A stretch of DNA of 64,000 bases from an uncultured Sphingomonas sp. (GCF_902806265.1 NZ_CADCVZ010000036.1:1-64000), one strand, 5' to 3'. Positions 30,873-44,662 are shown, numbered from the stretch's first letter. Numbers and translations: made by a program. Notes: a model not told the origin generated them from the sequence alone.

Positions 30873-31181
30873 TCAGGAGCGGGGTGGAGGGTCCTCGGCC
30901 TCGGACTGCAGCCCAGCAAGTTGCAGAACCGTGCTGAAGCTGATTCTCTTCTCTCGGGGCGGAGTAGCGGAGCTTGCCGCTGCCGAGGCGGGCAGCGCGG
31001 CCGGTACTGCAACGCAGCACCTCGCATCGTCGGGCTGCGGCTTGATCGGGTGCTGATCGGATTGGCTCCCCATGTCGGCACAGTGGGTCTGCTTGGCGTC
31101 GACGGTCATCGCCTGCGCAGGCGCTGTGAACGGCGCAAGCGTCAGCGCAAGAAGCGACAACAGGCGAAGGATGAAGCGCAT
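30873..31181 (-). CDS. Small secreted protein (DUF2946-like), adjacent to the metal-binding genes
   Basis: MRFILRLLSLLALTLAPFTAPAQAM... THCADM, ARCCVAV; last gene before pyrG in the same orientation. Confidence 0.55.
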   Translation of the reverse strand: MRFILRLLSLLALTLAPFTAPAQAMTVDAKQTHCADMGSQSDQHPIKPQPDDARCCVAVPAALPASAAASSATPPREKRISFSTVLQLAGLQSEAEDPPPRS

Positions 31182-31235
31182 GCCTTCAAGCACATAGGCC
31201 CGCGGCGGCGAACCCGCAATCGGTGCCGACAGCGG

Positions 31236-32879
<1,644 letters not shown>

Positions 32880-32949
32880 TTAAATCCAGCGCGCGTCGGC
32901 AGGCAAGCGGATTATCCGTTTGGCGCCCAAGTTTCCGGAAGGGTGTGGC

Positions 32950-33360
32950 TTATTGAGCCAGCGGAACCGCGCCGTTATCGGCGGGCTGCTGCGAACCCGG
33001 CGCGGCGTTGTTGGGCGGCGCGGTGTTGGGGCCGGCGGGCGGCGCGGACAGCGGATTGCCGCCGGGCTCCAGCGGGCTGATCGGCGTCGCCGGAGCCACC
33101 TGGTTGGCGACCGAGGCATCCACCGACTGGGCGTCGCCCCGAGTGCCGGCGATAGCCGCCAGGGCGATGCACAACACCACGAACACCGTTCCAAGAATAG
33201 TCGTCGCACGCGTCAGGAAATCAGCCGCGCCGCGTGCCGTCATCAGTCCGGCCGAGCTGCCGCCTACCCCCAGCCCGCCACCTTCCGAGCGCTGCATCAG
33301 GATCACGGCGGCAAGCGCCAGCGCGACCAGCGTCTGGACGATCAATAGGAAGGTAAACAT
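32950..33360 (-). CDS. secG: Preprotein translocase subunit SecG
   Basis: MFTFLLIVQTLVALALAAVILMQRSEGGGLGVGGSSAGLMTARGAADFLTRATTILG. Confidence 0.95.
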   Translation of the reverse strand: MFTFLLIVQTLVALALAAVILMQRSEGGGLGVGGSSAGLMTARGAADFLTRATTILGTVFVVLCIALAAIAGTRGDAQSVDASVANQVAPATPISPLEPGGNPLSAPPAGPNTAPPNNAAPGSQQPADNGAVPLAQ

Positions 33361-33420
33361 CGGTGGCGACCGCTTTCTCGAAAGATCAGGTGCGGCACTT
33401 AGCGGCCAGGCGTCCTGAGT

Positions 33421-34182
33421 TCAACGTGCGGCCGCCTCCACGATCGGCAGGAAGTCCGCCGCCCTGAGGCTCGCCCCGCCGACCAGCGCACCGCCGACAT
33501 CCGGGATGGCGAAGATCTCGGCCGCGTTGGACGGCTTGACTGAGCCACCGTAGAGAATGCGCACTTGCCCGCCCGCGTCGCCGTACGCCGCGAGCAACCG
33601 CTGGCGCAACGCCCGATGCATTTCGGCGATATCTTCGGTGGTCGGGATTTTGCCCGTACCGATCGCCCAGATCGGCTCGTAAGCGATCGCCAGACTGTCA
33701 GGCACCGCTCCCGCCGCCGCCTCGCCACCCGGAAGCGAAGCGTCGAGCTGCCCGCAAACGACCTCCACCGCGCGCCCGGATCCCCGCTCGCCATCGCTCT
33801 CCCCGACGCACAGGATCACCCGCAAGTCGGAACGCAGCGCCGCCTCCGCCTTGGCGCGGACGCAGCTGTTGTCCTCCCGGTGCGCGTCGCGGCGCTCGCT
33901 GTGCCCGACGATGGTCAAGGCCGCACCCGCATCGTGCAGCATGGCCGCGCAGACGTCGCCGGTGTGGGCGCCTTGATCAGCCATGTGGATGTCCTGCGCG
34001 CCCACGGGGAAGCCGGGCACGGCTTCGGCCGCGCGATGGATCAGCGTTGCCGGCAAACACAGAGCGACCTCAACCCGGCCGTCCAAAGCGTGGGCCGCGT
34101 CAGCGATCGCCTGGACCTCCCGGAGGTCTGCCGAGGTGCCATGCATCTTCCAATTGCCCGCAACCAGCTTCGCGCTCGTCAT
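33421..34182 (-). CDS. tpiA: Triose-phosphate isomerase
   Basis: LVAGNWKMHG, VGHSERRDAHRE, AYEPIWAIGTGK, ILYGGSVKPSNA. Confidence 0.97.
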   Translation of the reverse strand: MTSAKLVAGNWKMHGTSADLREVQAIADAAHALDGRVEVALCLPATLIHRAAEAVPGFPVGAQDIHMADQGAHTGDVCAAMLHDAGAALTIVGHSERRDAHREDNSCVRAKAEAALRSDLRVILCVGESDGERGSGRAVEVVCGQLDASLPGGEAAAGAVPDSLAIAYEPIWAIGTGKIPTTEDIAEMHRALRQRLLAAYGDAGGQVRILYGGSVKPSNAAEIFAIPDVGGALVGGASLRAADFLPIVEAAAR

Positions 34183-34297
34183 TGCCGTTCAGTCTTCCAT
34201 CCCTTGTTCGCCACGCGCCTAGCTGGCGCTCGCCTTGATGGGAAGCCGCGGCATCCCTAAAGCACCCGCTACCCCGTCCCCGCGAGAACCATCTTCC

Positions 34298-36229
34298 ATG
34301 CTTTCGTCCGTTCGCCGCCTGTCCAAGTCCAAGGTCGGCACCGTCATCGTCGTCCTGTTCCTGCTGGCGATCCTGGCCAGCTTCGCGCTGGCCGACATCA
34401 CCAGTCTGCGGCCGGGTGGGTCCTTCTCTCAGGGCGTGCTTGCCCGGGTCGGTTCCGAGCAGGTGACGGAAGCCGAACTGTCGGACATCATGCAGCGGCA
34501 GCTTCAGCAGCTGCGCCAACAGAAGCCCGACGCGACCTATGCCGACCTCGCGCCCGAGTTCGATGCCATCGTCAATGGCCTCATTCAGGAGAGGGCCCTG
34601 AAGGCCTATGCGGAGGAGCATGGGCTGCTGCCCTCGAAAAAGCTGGTCGATGCGGAGATCGTGAAGATCCCGGGCGTGCGCGGTCTGGACGGCCGGTTCA
34701 GCGAGGCAAGCTATCAAGGCTGGCTAGCGCAGAACCGCCTGACGGACGCGCAGGTCCGCTCCGAGCTTACCACCCTGCTGCTGCAGCGGCTGGTCCTGAC
34801 CCCGTTGGCCGCGAACACCCGAGTGCCGGTCGGGGTGGCCCGCCCCTATGCCTCCATGCTGCTCGAGCAGCGCTCGGGACAGGTCGCGCTGGTGCCCACC
34901 ACCGCTTACCAAGCCGGCCCCGCGCCGACCGATGCCGAACTCCAGGCCTTCTACAACCAATATCGTGACCTTTATCTGGTCCCCGAACAGCGGGTGGTTC
35001 GCATTGCCCGGATCGGCCCGGAGCAACTTGAAAACATCGCCGCGACTGACGCAGAGATCGCCGCATACTACAATGCCAATCGCGCCAGCTACGCGGGCGG
35101 CGAAACGCGCGTGCTGAGCCGGGCTTCGGTGGCCGGCCGCAGCGCCGCCGCGCAGATTGCGGCACGGGCGAGGTCCGGGACCTTCGCCGCGGCTGCCGCT
35201 CCCGCCGGCTTCAGCGCCGCCGATGTCGCGCTCGGCGCCCAGAGCCGCGAGCAGCTTGCCGGCTTGGCGGGCGCCGAGGTTGCCGCGCAGGTGTTCGCCG
35301 CACCTGCGGGAACCGTGATCGGCCCGGTCCAGTCCAGCACGGGCTTCGACGTCATCAAGGTCGAGTCGATCAACCGTACTCCCGGCAAGACGCTCGAGCA
35401 GGCGCGAACCGAGATCTCCGGGAGGCTGTCCGCGAATAAGCGCAAGAACGCTCTCACGGACCTGGTCGCCCGGGTCGAGGAACAGCTTGCCGACGGCCGC
35501 AACTTCCAGGAGGTCGCCGCCGCCAACCGGCTGCCGGTCCTCAGCACTCCACCCGTGCTCGCCAACGGCACCTCGCCCAGCGATCCAAACTTCCGCTTGC
35601 CGGCCGAGTACGCCGCCCTTCCCACCGTCGCCTTCGACCTTGCCCCCGACGACGACCCGATAGTGGAAGAGCTGCCGGGAGAAGCGGGCTACGCGCTGGT
35701 CGCGACCGGCGATGTCACTCCGGGGGCGCCAGCGCCGCTCGCCTCCATCCGCGAACGGGTAGCAGCCGACTTCCGGACCAAGCGCGCCTTGGACCGGGCC
35801 CGAGCCGTTGCCAACCAGGTGGTCGCCAAGGCTAGCTCGGGTATGCCTCTGGCGCGCGCGTGGAGCGAAGCGGGCGCACCCGCGTCCTCCGCGCCGCGCC
35901 CCCTGCAGGTCCGGAGGCTTGAGCTGGCTGAGCTCCAAGGCCAAGTACCGGCACCGCTCCGCATGTTGTTCAGCCTTGCGCCGGGGAAGACCCGCATCGT
36001 GGCGGCTCCGAACAACGGCGGTTATTTCGTGGTCCGCTTGGAGCGGATCGTTCCCGGCGACGCCCTCAGCCAGCCCGGGCTGATCTCGCAGGTCCAAGCC
36101 GATTTCAATCGTCAGGCCGGAAGCGAGCTGGTCGCACAGTTCCTCTCGGCGGCGCAGCGCGAACTGGGTGTGCGCCGCAACGAGACGGCGATCGCCGCCG
36201 CCAAGCGGCGTTTCACCAGCGGCGGTTGA
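34298..36229 (+). CDS. SurA N-terminal domain / PpiD-like peptidylprolyl isomerase
   Basis: N-terminal TM anchor MLSSVRRLSKSKVGTVIVVLFLLAILASFALADI; SurA-N and rotamase-like regions; 644 codons. Confidence 0.9.
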   Translation: MLSSVRRLSKSKVGTVIVVLFLLAILASFALADITSLRPGGSFSQGVLARVGSEQVTEAELSDIMQRQLQQLRQQKPDATYADLAPEFDAIVNGLIQERALKAYAEEHGLLPSKKLVDAEIVKIPGVRGLDGRFSEASYQGWLAQNRLTDAQVRSELTTLLLQRLVLTPLAANTRVPVGVARPYASMLLEQRSGQVALVPTTAYQAGPAPTDAELQAFYNQYRDLYLVPEQRVVRIARIGPEQLENIAATDAEIAAYYNANRASYAGGETRVLSRASVAGRSAAAQIAARARSGTFAAAAAPAGFSAADVALGAQSREQLAGLAGAEVAAQVFAAPAGTVIGPVQSSTGFDVIKVESINRTPGKTLEQARTEISGRLSANKRKNALTDLVARVEEQLADGRNFQEVAAANRLPVLSTPPVLANGTSPSDPNFRLPAEYAALPTVAFDLAPDDDPIVEELPGEAGYALVATGDVTPGAPAPLASIRERVAADFRTKRALDRARAVANQVVAKASSGMPLARAWSEAGAPASSAPRPLQVRRLELAELQGQVPAPLRMLFSLAPGKTRIVAAPNNGGYFVVRLERIVPGDALSQPGLISQVQADFNRQAGSELVAQFLSAAQRELGVRRNETAIAAAKRRFTSGG

Positions 36230-36242
36230 GCGCGGCTCGGGC

Positions 36243-36818
36243 ATGGGCATGCCCTCCATCCTGGTCCTGGACAATCAGGACAGCTTCACCTTCACCCTGG
36301 TCGACTATCTCACGACGCTTAGCGCGAAGGTGCGGGTGGTCCGAAGCGACCAAGTGACCCTCGCGGAGGTTCTGAACAGCCCTTTCGACGGCTTCCTGAT
36401 CTCGCCCGGACCTGGTCGCCCCGACGCCGCCGGCATCTCGGTGGAACTCTCCGCGGCCTGCATCGCTGAGGCGCGTCCGCTACTCGGAGTTTGCCTCGGC
36501 CATCAGGCGATCGGGCTCGCAGTCGGCGCGGAGGTCGAGCAAGTGCCTCCGGTGCACGGCAAGACGTGCGCGGTCACCCATGACGAAAGTGGGCTGTTCG
36601 CACGTCTGCCTTCGCCGCTTAATGCCACCCGCTACCACTCGCTGGCGGTCACGGCCTACCCCAGCGCGCTGCGTCCGAATGCCTGGGCTGCGGATGGCAC
36701 CGTGCAAGGCTTTCGCCACGCCCATGCGCCGGTGCATGGGGTGCAATTCCATCCGGAAAGCGTGGCGTCGCAACACGGCCACGCGCTGCTCCGCAACTTC
36801 CTCGACCTGTGCAGTTGA
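36243..36818 (+). CDS. trpG: Anthranilate/aminodeoxychorismate synthase component II (glutamine amidotransferase)
   Basis: [49 protein letters not shown]. Confidence 0.92.
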   Translation: MGMPSILVLDNQDSFTFTLVDYLTTLSAKVRVVRSDQVTLAEVLNSPFDGFLISPGPGRPDAAGISVELSAACIAEARPLLGVCLGHQAIGLAVGAEVEQVPPVHGKTCAVTHDESGLFARLPSPLNATRYHSLAVTAYPSALRPNAWAADGTVQGFRHAHAPVHGVQFHPESVASQHGHALLRNFLDLCS

Positions 36819-36832
36819 CAAGCCGCTACAAT

Positions 36833-36858
36833 GTTCTTTACACGTTCTCCGTCTGTTC
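36833..36858 (+). promoter_or_regulatory. Two overlapping LexA boxes (GTTC-N7-GTTC-N7-GTTC) upstream of lexA
   Basis: GTTC tttacac GTTC tccgtct GTTC, directly before the lexA ATG at 36874. Confidence 0.85.
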
Positions 36859-36873
36859 ACCAGGGAGAGTGGC

Positions 36874-37539
36874 ATGCTCACGGCTAAGCAGCGCGAACTC
36901 TTGCAATTCATTCACGATCGTCTGGGCAAGAGCGGCGTGTCGCCGAGCTTCGACGAGATGCGGGAAGCGCTCGACCTCAAGAGCAAGTCGGGGGTTCACC
37001 GCTTGATCTCCGCTTTGGAGGAGCGTCAGTTCATCCGGCGGCTGCCCAACCGTGCGCGGGCGTTGGAAGTCTTGCGCATGCCCGATGCCGGCGGTGCGGT
37101 GGGTGAAGGCAAGTTGCCCGCGGCTGCGCCCCTGCGAACTGTGCGCACTCCGGCCAATGATACGATCGCCATTCCGCTCCATGGCCGCATCGCCGCGGGA
37201 ACGCCGATCGAGGCGTTGCAGGGGACTGAAGCCTTTTCGGTGCCGGCGGCATTGCTCGGCCCCGGCGAGCACTACGCGTTGGAAGTCGCGGGGGATTCTA
37301 TGGTCGAAGAAGGCATCCTCGACGGCGACTATGCGCTGATCCGCAAGATCGATGCGGCGCGCGACGGCGAGATCGTGGTCGCGCTGATCGACGATGAAGA
37401 AGCGACCCTGAAGACCTTCCGCCGCGAAGGCAGCATGATTCGGCTCGATCCCGCCAACCGCTCCTACAAGCCGCAGCGCTATGCAGAGGACCGGGTCAAG
37501 ATCCAGGGTCGCCTCGCTGGGCTGATCCGGCGTTACTGA
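36874..37539 (+). CDS. lexA: Transcriptional repressor LexA
   Basis: [84 protein letters not shown]-terminal peptidase domain. Confidence 0.97.
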   Translation: MLTAKQRELLQFIHDRLGKSGVSPSFDEMREALDLKSKSGVHRLISALEERQFIRRLPNRARALEVLRMPDAGGAVGEGKLPAAAPLRTVRTPANDTIAIPLHGRIAAGTPIEALQGTEAFSVPAALLGPGEHYALEVAGDSMVEEGILDGDYALIRKIDAARDGEIVVALIDDEEATLKTFRREGSMIRLDPANRSYKPQRYAEDRVKIQGRLAGLIRRY

Positions 37540-37540
37540 G

Positions 37541-37906
37541 ATGGATGGCGATAGTGGAGCAGGTACGCGGATCGACTATGTCGAGCTGCCTTCGCTTACC
37601 GCGCACGAGCTGACCCGCGCCTTTTACGCCAAGGCTTTCGGCTGGAACTTCACCGACTACGGCCCGGATTACGCCGCAACGACCAACGGTGTGGTCGACG
37701 TCGGCCTGAACGGCACGCCCGAGGACTCGATCTCCGCACCTTTGCCGGTGGTTCGGGTCGCGGATCTTGAAGCAGCGCTGGCCGCGGTGGTGGAGGCAGG
37801 GGGCATTGTCGCCCGGCCGATCTACGCTTTCCCAGGCGGACGACGGTTTCACTTCATTGATCCTTCGGGCAGCGAATTGGCGGTCTGGCAGCCGGCAGAG
37901 CACTAA
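37541..37906 (+). CDS. VOC family (glyoxalase-like) protein
   Basis: IDYVELPSLTAHELTRAFYAKAFGWNFTDYGPDYAA...FHFIDPSGSELAVWQ. Confidence 0.9.
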   Translation: MDGDSGAGTRIDYVELPSLTAHELTRAFYAKAFGWNFTDYGPDYAATTNGVVDVGLNGTPEDSISAPLPVVRVADLEAALAAVVEAGGIVARPIYAFPGGRRFHFIDPSGSELAVWQPAEH

Positions 37907-38145
37907 GCGCTCTCGGCGCTGTCGCCCGTAGCGACGGATCAGGCCGGCCGATGCATAAGGCACTCGCGCCTGTGCTCAGGGTGTCCCGTGTTGCTTCAGG
38001 CTGACGTGTCGCTTTCGACGCCCGGTATGGGCGTCAGCGGTCTCTCACCCCGACCTCGCATTGCTCAGCAAAAGATCAGGCGGTGCTCATGCCGCTCACG
38101 CGATTGCCGTGCAGGGTGGACTCTCCTTATTTCGGAGGGACAACC

Positions 38146-38721
38146 ATGACCAACGACGTAAACAGACAGGCTGCCAGGGTAAACTGGCGTATCATTTGCT
38201 GGGGGATAGCAGGCTTGGTTCTGCTTCTGCCACTGGCGGCCATGCAGCTCACGGACGAGGTCCGCTGGAACGGTGCCGACTTCATCTTCGCAGGAGTGCT
38301 CATTGGCGCCGTCGGCCTCACCTACGAGCTGGCGGTGAGCAGGACCCGAGACCGGGCGTACCGGGCGGGCGTGGGAGTGGCGCTGGCCGCCACCTTTTTG
38401 CTCGTCTGGGCCAATGGCGCGGTCGGGTTGATCGGAAGCGAGGACAACCCGGCCAATCTGCTGTTCGGCTTGGTCCCGCTTACCGCGCTGGTCGGCGCGA
38501 TGCTGGCCGCCTTCCGGCCGGCCGGGATGGCCCGGGCCTTGCTCGCGGCCGCCATCGTCCAGCTGCTCGTCACCAGCACCGTCCTCGCGATCGGCTGGGG
38601 CGCGCGCTCACCGGTCTGGCCGCGTGAATTCGTCTTGGCTGGAGGAGGGTTCTGCGGCCTCTGGCTCGCTTCCGCCTGGTTGTTCGGCAAGGCGGCGCGA
38701 ACCGCGCCCGCGGCCAGGTAG
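38146..38721 (+). CDS. Multi-TM membrane protein of unknown function
   Basis: MTNDVNRQAARVNWRIICWGIAGLVLLLPLAAMQL...; several hydrophobic helices. Confidence 0.7.
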   Translation: MTNDVNRQAARVNWRIICWGIAGLVLLLPLAAMQLTDEVRWNGADFIFAGVLIGAVGLTYELAVSRTRDRAYRAGVGVALAATFLLVWANGAVGLIGSEDNPANLLFGLVPLTALVGAMLAAFRPAGMARALLAAAIVQLLVTSTVLAIGWGARSPVWPREFVLAGGGFCGLWLASAWLFGKAARTAPAAR

Positions 38722-38782
38722 ACCAAGAGATCCGGTAGCCAGCCCCTCAACGCTAATCCCGGTCCGAGGGCTTCTGCCAGCC

Positions 38783-40411
<1,629 letters not shown>

Positions 40412-40430
40412 GCACTTTCCTCCGACATTC

Positions 40431-40471
40431 AAAAACAAACGGCGGCCTGGCTCCCCGAGCCGGGAACCGCC
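40431..40471 (-). terminator. Intrinsic terminator-like hairpin in the pckA leader
   Basis: Minus strand: GGCGG-TT-CCCGGCTC-GGG-GAGCCAGG-CCGCC followed by GTTTGTTTTTG, then GGAGGAAA and the start codon. Confidence 0.65.
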
Positions 40472-40577
40472 GCCGCAAACGTATACGTAAAGTGCCTATA
40501 GCCTCAAAAAAGTTGCACCGTCAAAACGGGCGGACGGCTTGTCTCCCTCTGGTACGCCCGGTTAAAGGCGCTGAGCC

Positions 40578-41315
40578 GTGCAGGAGTTGTCATTGAGCCA
40601 GGTGATCGCGCTGGTCGACGACGACCGCAATATTCTCACCTCCGTGTCGATCGCGCTCCAGGACGAGGGCTTCATCACCCGCGTCTACACCGACGCCGCC
40701 AGTGCCTTGAAGGCGCTGGCCGACAACCCGGCGGAGCTTGCGGTGCTGGACATCAAGATGCCCGGCATGGACGGCATGGAGCTGCTCAGGCGCTTGCGGG
40801 AGAGCGACGGGCCCGCGGCCAGGATGCCCGCGATCTTTCTCACCTCCAAGGACGACGAGCTGGACGAAGCGCTAGGGCTGGCGATGGGCGCCGACGACTA
40901 TATCGCCAAGCCGTTCAGCCAGCGCCTGCTTATTGCGCGCATCCGCGCGATCCTGCGCCGTACGGAGATGACCCGCGGCGGCCCGGACGCCCTACCCGAC
41001 GACCCGAGCAGTCCGCCGATCGAGCGTGGCCGTCTGCTGATGGACCCGGCGCGCCACCGCGTTACCTGGGACGGCAGGCCCGTCACCCTGACCGTTACCG
41101 AGTTCCTGATCCTGGAAGCCCTGGCCCAGCGTCCGGGCGTGGTGAAGAGCCGCAATCAGCTGCTCGACATCGCTTACCAGGACGACGTCTACGTCGACGA
41201 CCGCACGATCGACAGCCACATCAAGCGCGTCCGGCGCAAGTTCCGCAGCGTCGATCCGGAGTTCGACGCGATCGAAACCCTATATGGCGTCGGCTACCGT
41301 TTCGGCGAAGAATGA
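40578..41315 (+). CDS. chvI: Response regulator ChvI-type (OmpR family)
   Basis: [45 protein letters not shown], ...[36 protein letters not shown]; followed by a ChvG-type kinase. Confidence 0.92.
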   Translation: MQELSLSQVIALVDDDRNILTSVSIALQDEGFITRVYTDAASALKALADNPAELAVLDIKMPGMDGMELLRRLRESDGPAARMPAIFLTSKDDELDEALGLAMGADDYIAKPFSQRLLIARIRAILRRTEMTRGGPDALPDDPSSPPIERGRLLMDPARHRVTWDGRPVTLTVTEFLILEALAQRPGVVKSRNQLLDIAYQDDVYVDDRTIDSHIKRVRRKFRSVDPEFDAIETLYGVGYRFGEE

Positions 41316-42879
41316 CGCGGGCGACACGATCGAGCGCGATCTGGCGCTCGGCTGGTCGCGCCGCTGGTCGCTGAGGCGACGGATCCTGGCGGTGAATGTC
41401 ATCACCCTGGTGGTGGTGGCGCTGGCCGTGCTGTTCCTGGACAGCTTCCGCAACCAGCTGCAGGACGAACGGGAACGCCAGGTCCAGCGCGAAGCCCATC
41501 TCGCCGCGGCTGCGCTAGGCAGCCTTCCGACCCGGAGTTGGACCGAATATTTCGGCCGCATCGGCGCGGCCAGCAACAGCCGGTACCGCTTGTATGCCCC
41601 CAGCGGCAACCTGCTGCTCGACAGCTGGCGGACGAGCGGCCCGACTTATCGGCTGCGCGATCCCAGCGAGCAGCCCTGGACCAAGGCGATCGCCCGCACC
41701 CTGGACCGCGGCTTCAACGCGGTCGTGGGCGAACGCTCCCCGCCGGACTATGAGGAACCCCCCGTGGATCGGCTCGGAGCGTGGCCGGAGGCGGTCCAGG
41801 CAGCCCGCGGTCGCCGCGCCGTTACCGCAGTGCGCAACGCGCCCGACCTCACGCCCGTGATCTCCACGGCCGTGCCGGCCACCGCGGGAGCGGTGGTGCT
41901 CGTCACCTACAACGATCGCAACTTCACCCGCACCGTGCGGGCGGAGCGACGCAAGCTCGGCCTGGGATTGCTGGTCGCGACAGTTCTCTCCGTGCTGCTG
42001 TCCCTGTTCCTGGCGCGCACCATCGCTCGGCCGTTGCGGCGCCTGGCGCTCGCCGCTCATCGCGTGCGTCAGGGCCGCGCCCGCGAGGTCAAGGTGCCCC
42101 GCCTGCCCTCCCGCCGCGACGAGATCGGCCTGCTTGCCCGCTCGGTCAGTGACATGAGCCAGGCACTGCGCCAGCGCATCGACAACATCGAAGCGTTCGC
42201 GGCGGACGTCACCCACGAGCTCAAGAACCCGCTAGCCAGCCTCCGCTCCGCCGTAGACGGGCTTGAGCGGATCGAGGATCCGGGGCTCCGTTCACAGCTG
42301 CTCGATGTGGTTCGTCAGGATGTGCTGCGTCTGGACCGGCTAATCGGCGACATCGGCGAGGCGGCAAGAACCGATGCCGAGCTGGCCCGCGCCCGCTTCG
42401 AGCCGGTCGATCTTGGCGCCTTGATCGGCCAGTTGACGAGCGGGTGGGAGCAGCAGCGGACCAAGGGTGACGTACGGCTGGCCTTTGCACGTCCGCGCGC
42501 TGGAAGTACGGTCGTGCTTGGGGAGCCCGGCCGCCTTGCCCGCGCCATCGACAACCTCGTCGACAATGCCATCAGCTTTTCTCCGCCCAGCGGGCTGGTG
42601 GAGGTCGCCGTTGCGCGGGTCGGCGACAAGGTGCGGCTGCGGATTGACGATGAAGGGCCCGGCGTGCCGGCTGAAGCGCGTGAAGCGATCTTTAACCGGT
42701 TCCATTCAGTACGGCCCGATAGCGACCAGTTCGGTCGCCATTCTGGCCTCGGCTTGGCGATCGCGCGTGCGATCGTGAAGGGCCACGACGGGGAGATAGA
42801 CGTGGCCGACCGCGACGATGCGCCCTCCGGAGCGCGCTTCACCATCTGCCTTCCGGCGGCGGGAGCAGCACAAGCATGA
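41284..42879 (+). CDS. chvG: ChvG-type sensor histidine kinase
   Basis: Two TM segments, [28 protein letters not shown]-box, HATPase motifs. Confidence 0.92.
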   Translation: MASATVSAKNDAGDTIERDLALGWSRRWSLRRRILAVNVITLVVVALAVLFLDSFRNQLQDERERQVQREAHLAAAALGSLPTRSWTEYFGRIGAASNSRYRLYAPSGNLLLDSWRTSGPTYRLRDPSEQPWTKAIARTLDRGFNAVVGERSPPDYEEPPVDRLGAWPEAVQAARGRRAVTAVRNAPDLTPVISTAVPATAGAVVLVTYNDRNFTRTVRAERRKLGLGLLVATVLSVLLSLFLARTIARPLRRLALAAHRVRQGRAREVKVPRLPSRRDEIGLLARSVSDMSQALRQRIDNIEAFAADVTHELKNPLASLRSAVDGLERIEDPGLRSQLLDVVRQDVLRLDRLIGDIGEAARTDAELARARFEPVDLGALIGQLTSGWEQQRTKGDVRLAFARPRAGSTVVLGEPGRLARAIDNLVDNAISFSPPSGLVEVAVARVGDKVRLRIDDEGPGVPAEAREAIFNRFHSVRPDSDQFGRHSGLGLAIARAIVKGHDGEIDVADRDDAPSGARFTICLPAAGAAQA

Positions 42880-43313
42880 CCATCCGCCTATCGTCCGAAA
42901 CCATCCATGCCACCTGCGTAGCGGTTGACGGCCGGGCGGTGCTGATCAGCGGCCCATCGGGCGCGGGCAAGTCGGACCTCGCGCTTCGCCTGATCGATCG
43001 CGGCTTTACCCTGGTCAGCGACGACCAGACGCTTGTGCGCAAGTCCGGGGAGCGGCTGCTTGCCGCCGCCCCTGCCGCCATTGCGGGAAAGCTGGAGGTT
43101 CGCGGCATCGGCATCGTGGACATGGAAACCGTTAGCGACGTTCCTATCTGCCTGATTGTGGACCTTACCAGCGACATCCGCCGCATGCCCGACGACAGCC
43201 GCGAACGCTCCGTGCTCGGCACGCCCCTTCCCTTGATCAGCGTGGACGCGACCACCGCCTCCGCCGCGGCCAAGGTCGCACTGGCGCTGGACAGGTTCGG
43301 CCGGCTCAAGTGA
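42876..43313 (+). CDS. hprK: HPr kinase/phosphorylase (short alphaproteobacterial form)
   Basis: ISGPSGAGKSDLALRLIDRGFTLVSDDQ; LEVRGIGIVDM. Confidence 0.93.
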   Translation: MTIRLSSETIHATCVAVDGRAVLISGPSGAGKSDLALRLIDRGFTLVSDDQTLVRKSGERLLAAAPAAIAGKLEVRGIGIVDMETVSDVPICLIVDLTSDIRRMPDDSRERSVLGTPLPLISVDATTASAAAKVALALDRFGRLK

Positions 43314-44254
43314 ACTACGAAGCGCGGCCTCGTTCCGAGCGCTTGCCGCGCCTGCTGCTGGTCACCGGCATGTCGGGCGCGGGTAAGTCGACGGTACTGG
43401 ACGCGCTGGAGGACATGGGCTGGGACACCGTCGACAACCTGCCATCGGCCCTCCTCCACGATTTCGTGCACGGCGCCGATCGGGCGCGGCGCGATACTCA
43501 CGTCGCCGTGGGCATGGACGCGCGCAGCCGCGGCTTCGATGCGGCGGCGTTGCCCCGCCTGATTCGCTCCATTGCTGGGGTACGACCCGAGATCCTCTAT
43601 CTCGACGCTGCCGGCAACGAACTCATCCGCCGCTACAATGAGACGCGCCGGCGCCACCCGCTGGCGCCTGACCGCCCGGCAGAGGACGGCATTGCCAAAG
43701 AGCGGAATCTCACCTCCGCCCTCCGCCTCGCCGCCGACTCGATCCTGGATACGACCGATCTCAAGCCCGCCGACCTGCGGGACGAGCTGCGCCGGCGCTA
43801 CGGAGAGGATCGCGATGAACCGGTGATCACCATCGGCAGCTTCGGCTTCGCCCGCGGGGCCAGCCGAACCGCCGACCTGATCTTCGATCTGCGCTTCGTG
43901 CCTAACCCGCACTGGGTTGATGAACTCCGGCCGCTGACGGGCCTTGATCAGCCGGTGCAGCAGTATGTCGCCGCGCAACCGGGATGGCGCGAAACGATGG
44001 ACCGGGTGGAAGAGCTTCTTGCCGACCTCATCCCGCGCTACTGGAACAGCGGAAAGAGCTACGTTGGGGTGGCCTTCGGCTGTACCGGAGGGAGACATCG
44101 CTCGGTCGCCGCTGCGGTCGAGATGGCCGAACGGTTGCGTGTTCGCGGCTTTTCGCCGAATATCCGGCACCGCGATCTTGCAACAAGCCCGAGCGATTCC
44201 ATCGAGGAACCTGCCGCGCTGAGCCCAAGCGCGAGAACGACATCGGGTGACTGA
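43310..44254 (+). CDS. rapZ: RNase adapter RapZ
   Basis: LVTGMSGAGKSTVLDALEDMGWDTVDNLP; FDLRFVPNPHWVDELRPLTGLD; GCTGGRHRSVA. Confidence 0.96.
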   Translation: MNYEARPRSERLPRLLLVTGMSGAGKSTVLDALEDMGWDTVDNLPSALLHDFVHGADRARRDTHVAVGMDARSRGFDAAALPRLIRSIAGVRPEILYLDAAGNELIRRYNETRRRHPLAPDRPAEDGIAKERNLTSALRLAADSILDTTDLKPADLRDELRRRYGEDRDEPVITIGSFGFARGASRTADLIFDLRFVPNPHWVDELRPLTGLDQPVQQYVAAQPGWRETMDRVEELLADLIPRYWNSGKSYVGVAFGCTGGRHRSVAAAVEMAERLRVRGFSPNIRHRDLATSPSDSIEEPAALSPSARTTSGD

Positions 44255-44662
44255 ATGATTGGACTAGTACTGGTGACTCATGGCCGGCTGGCGGCCGAGT
44301 TCATCATTGCGATGGAACATGTCGTCGGACCGCAAAAGGCGATCGAAGCCGTGTGCATCGGGCCGGACGACGACATGGAAGCACGCCGCACCGACATCGC
44401 GGATGCGGTCGGCCGGGTCGAGGGCGGCCAGGGCGTGATCATCCTCACCGACCTGTTCGGCGGCACCCCGTCCAACCTGGCGATCAGCCTGATGAAGAGC
44501 GAGAACGTCGAGGTCATCGCGGGCGTCAACCTGCCGATGCTGATCCGGCTGGAAGGCGCGCGCAAGGTGCTGGGCGTGCGCGCAGCGGTGGCCGCGGCGC
44601 GCGAGGCCGGCCGCAAATACATCTCGGTGGCGTCCGAAATACTGGGCGAGGCCGCCGCTTGA
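44255..44662 (+). CDS. PTS EIIA, mannose family
   Basis: MIGLVLVTHGRLAAEFI; IILTDLFGGTPSNLAISL. Confidence 0.94.
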   Translation: MIGLVLVTHGRLAAEFIIAMEHVVGPQKAIEAVCIGPDDDMEARRTDIADAVGRVEGGQGVIILTDLFGGTPSNLAISLMKSENVEVIAGVNLPMLIRLEGARKVLGVRAAVAAAREAGRKYISVASEILGEAAA

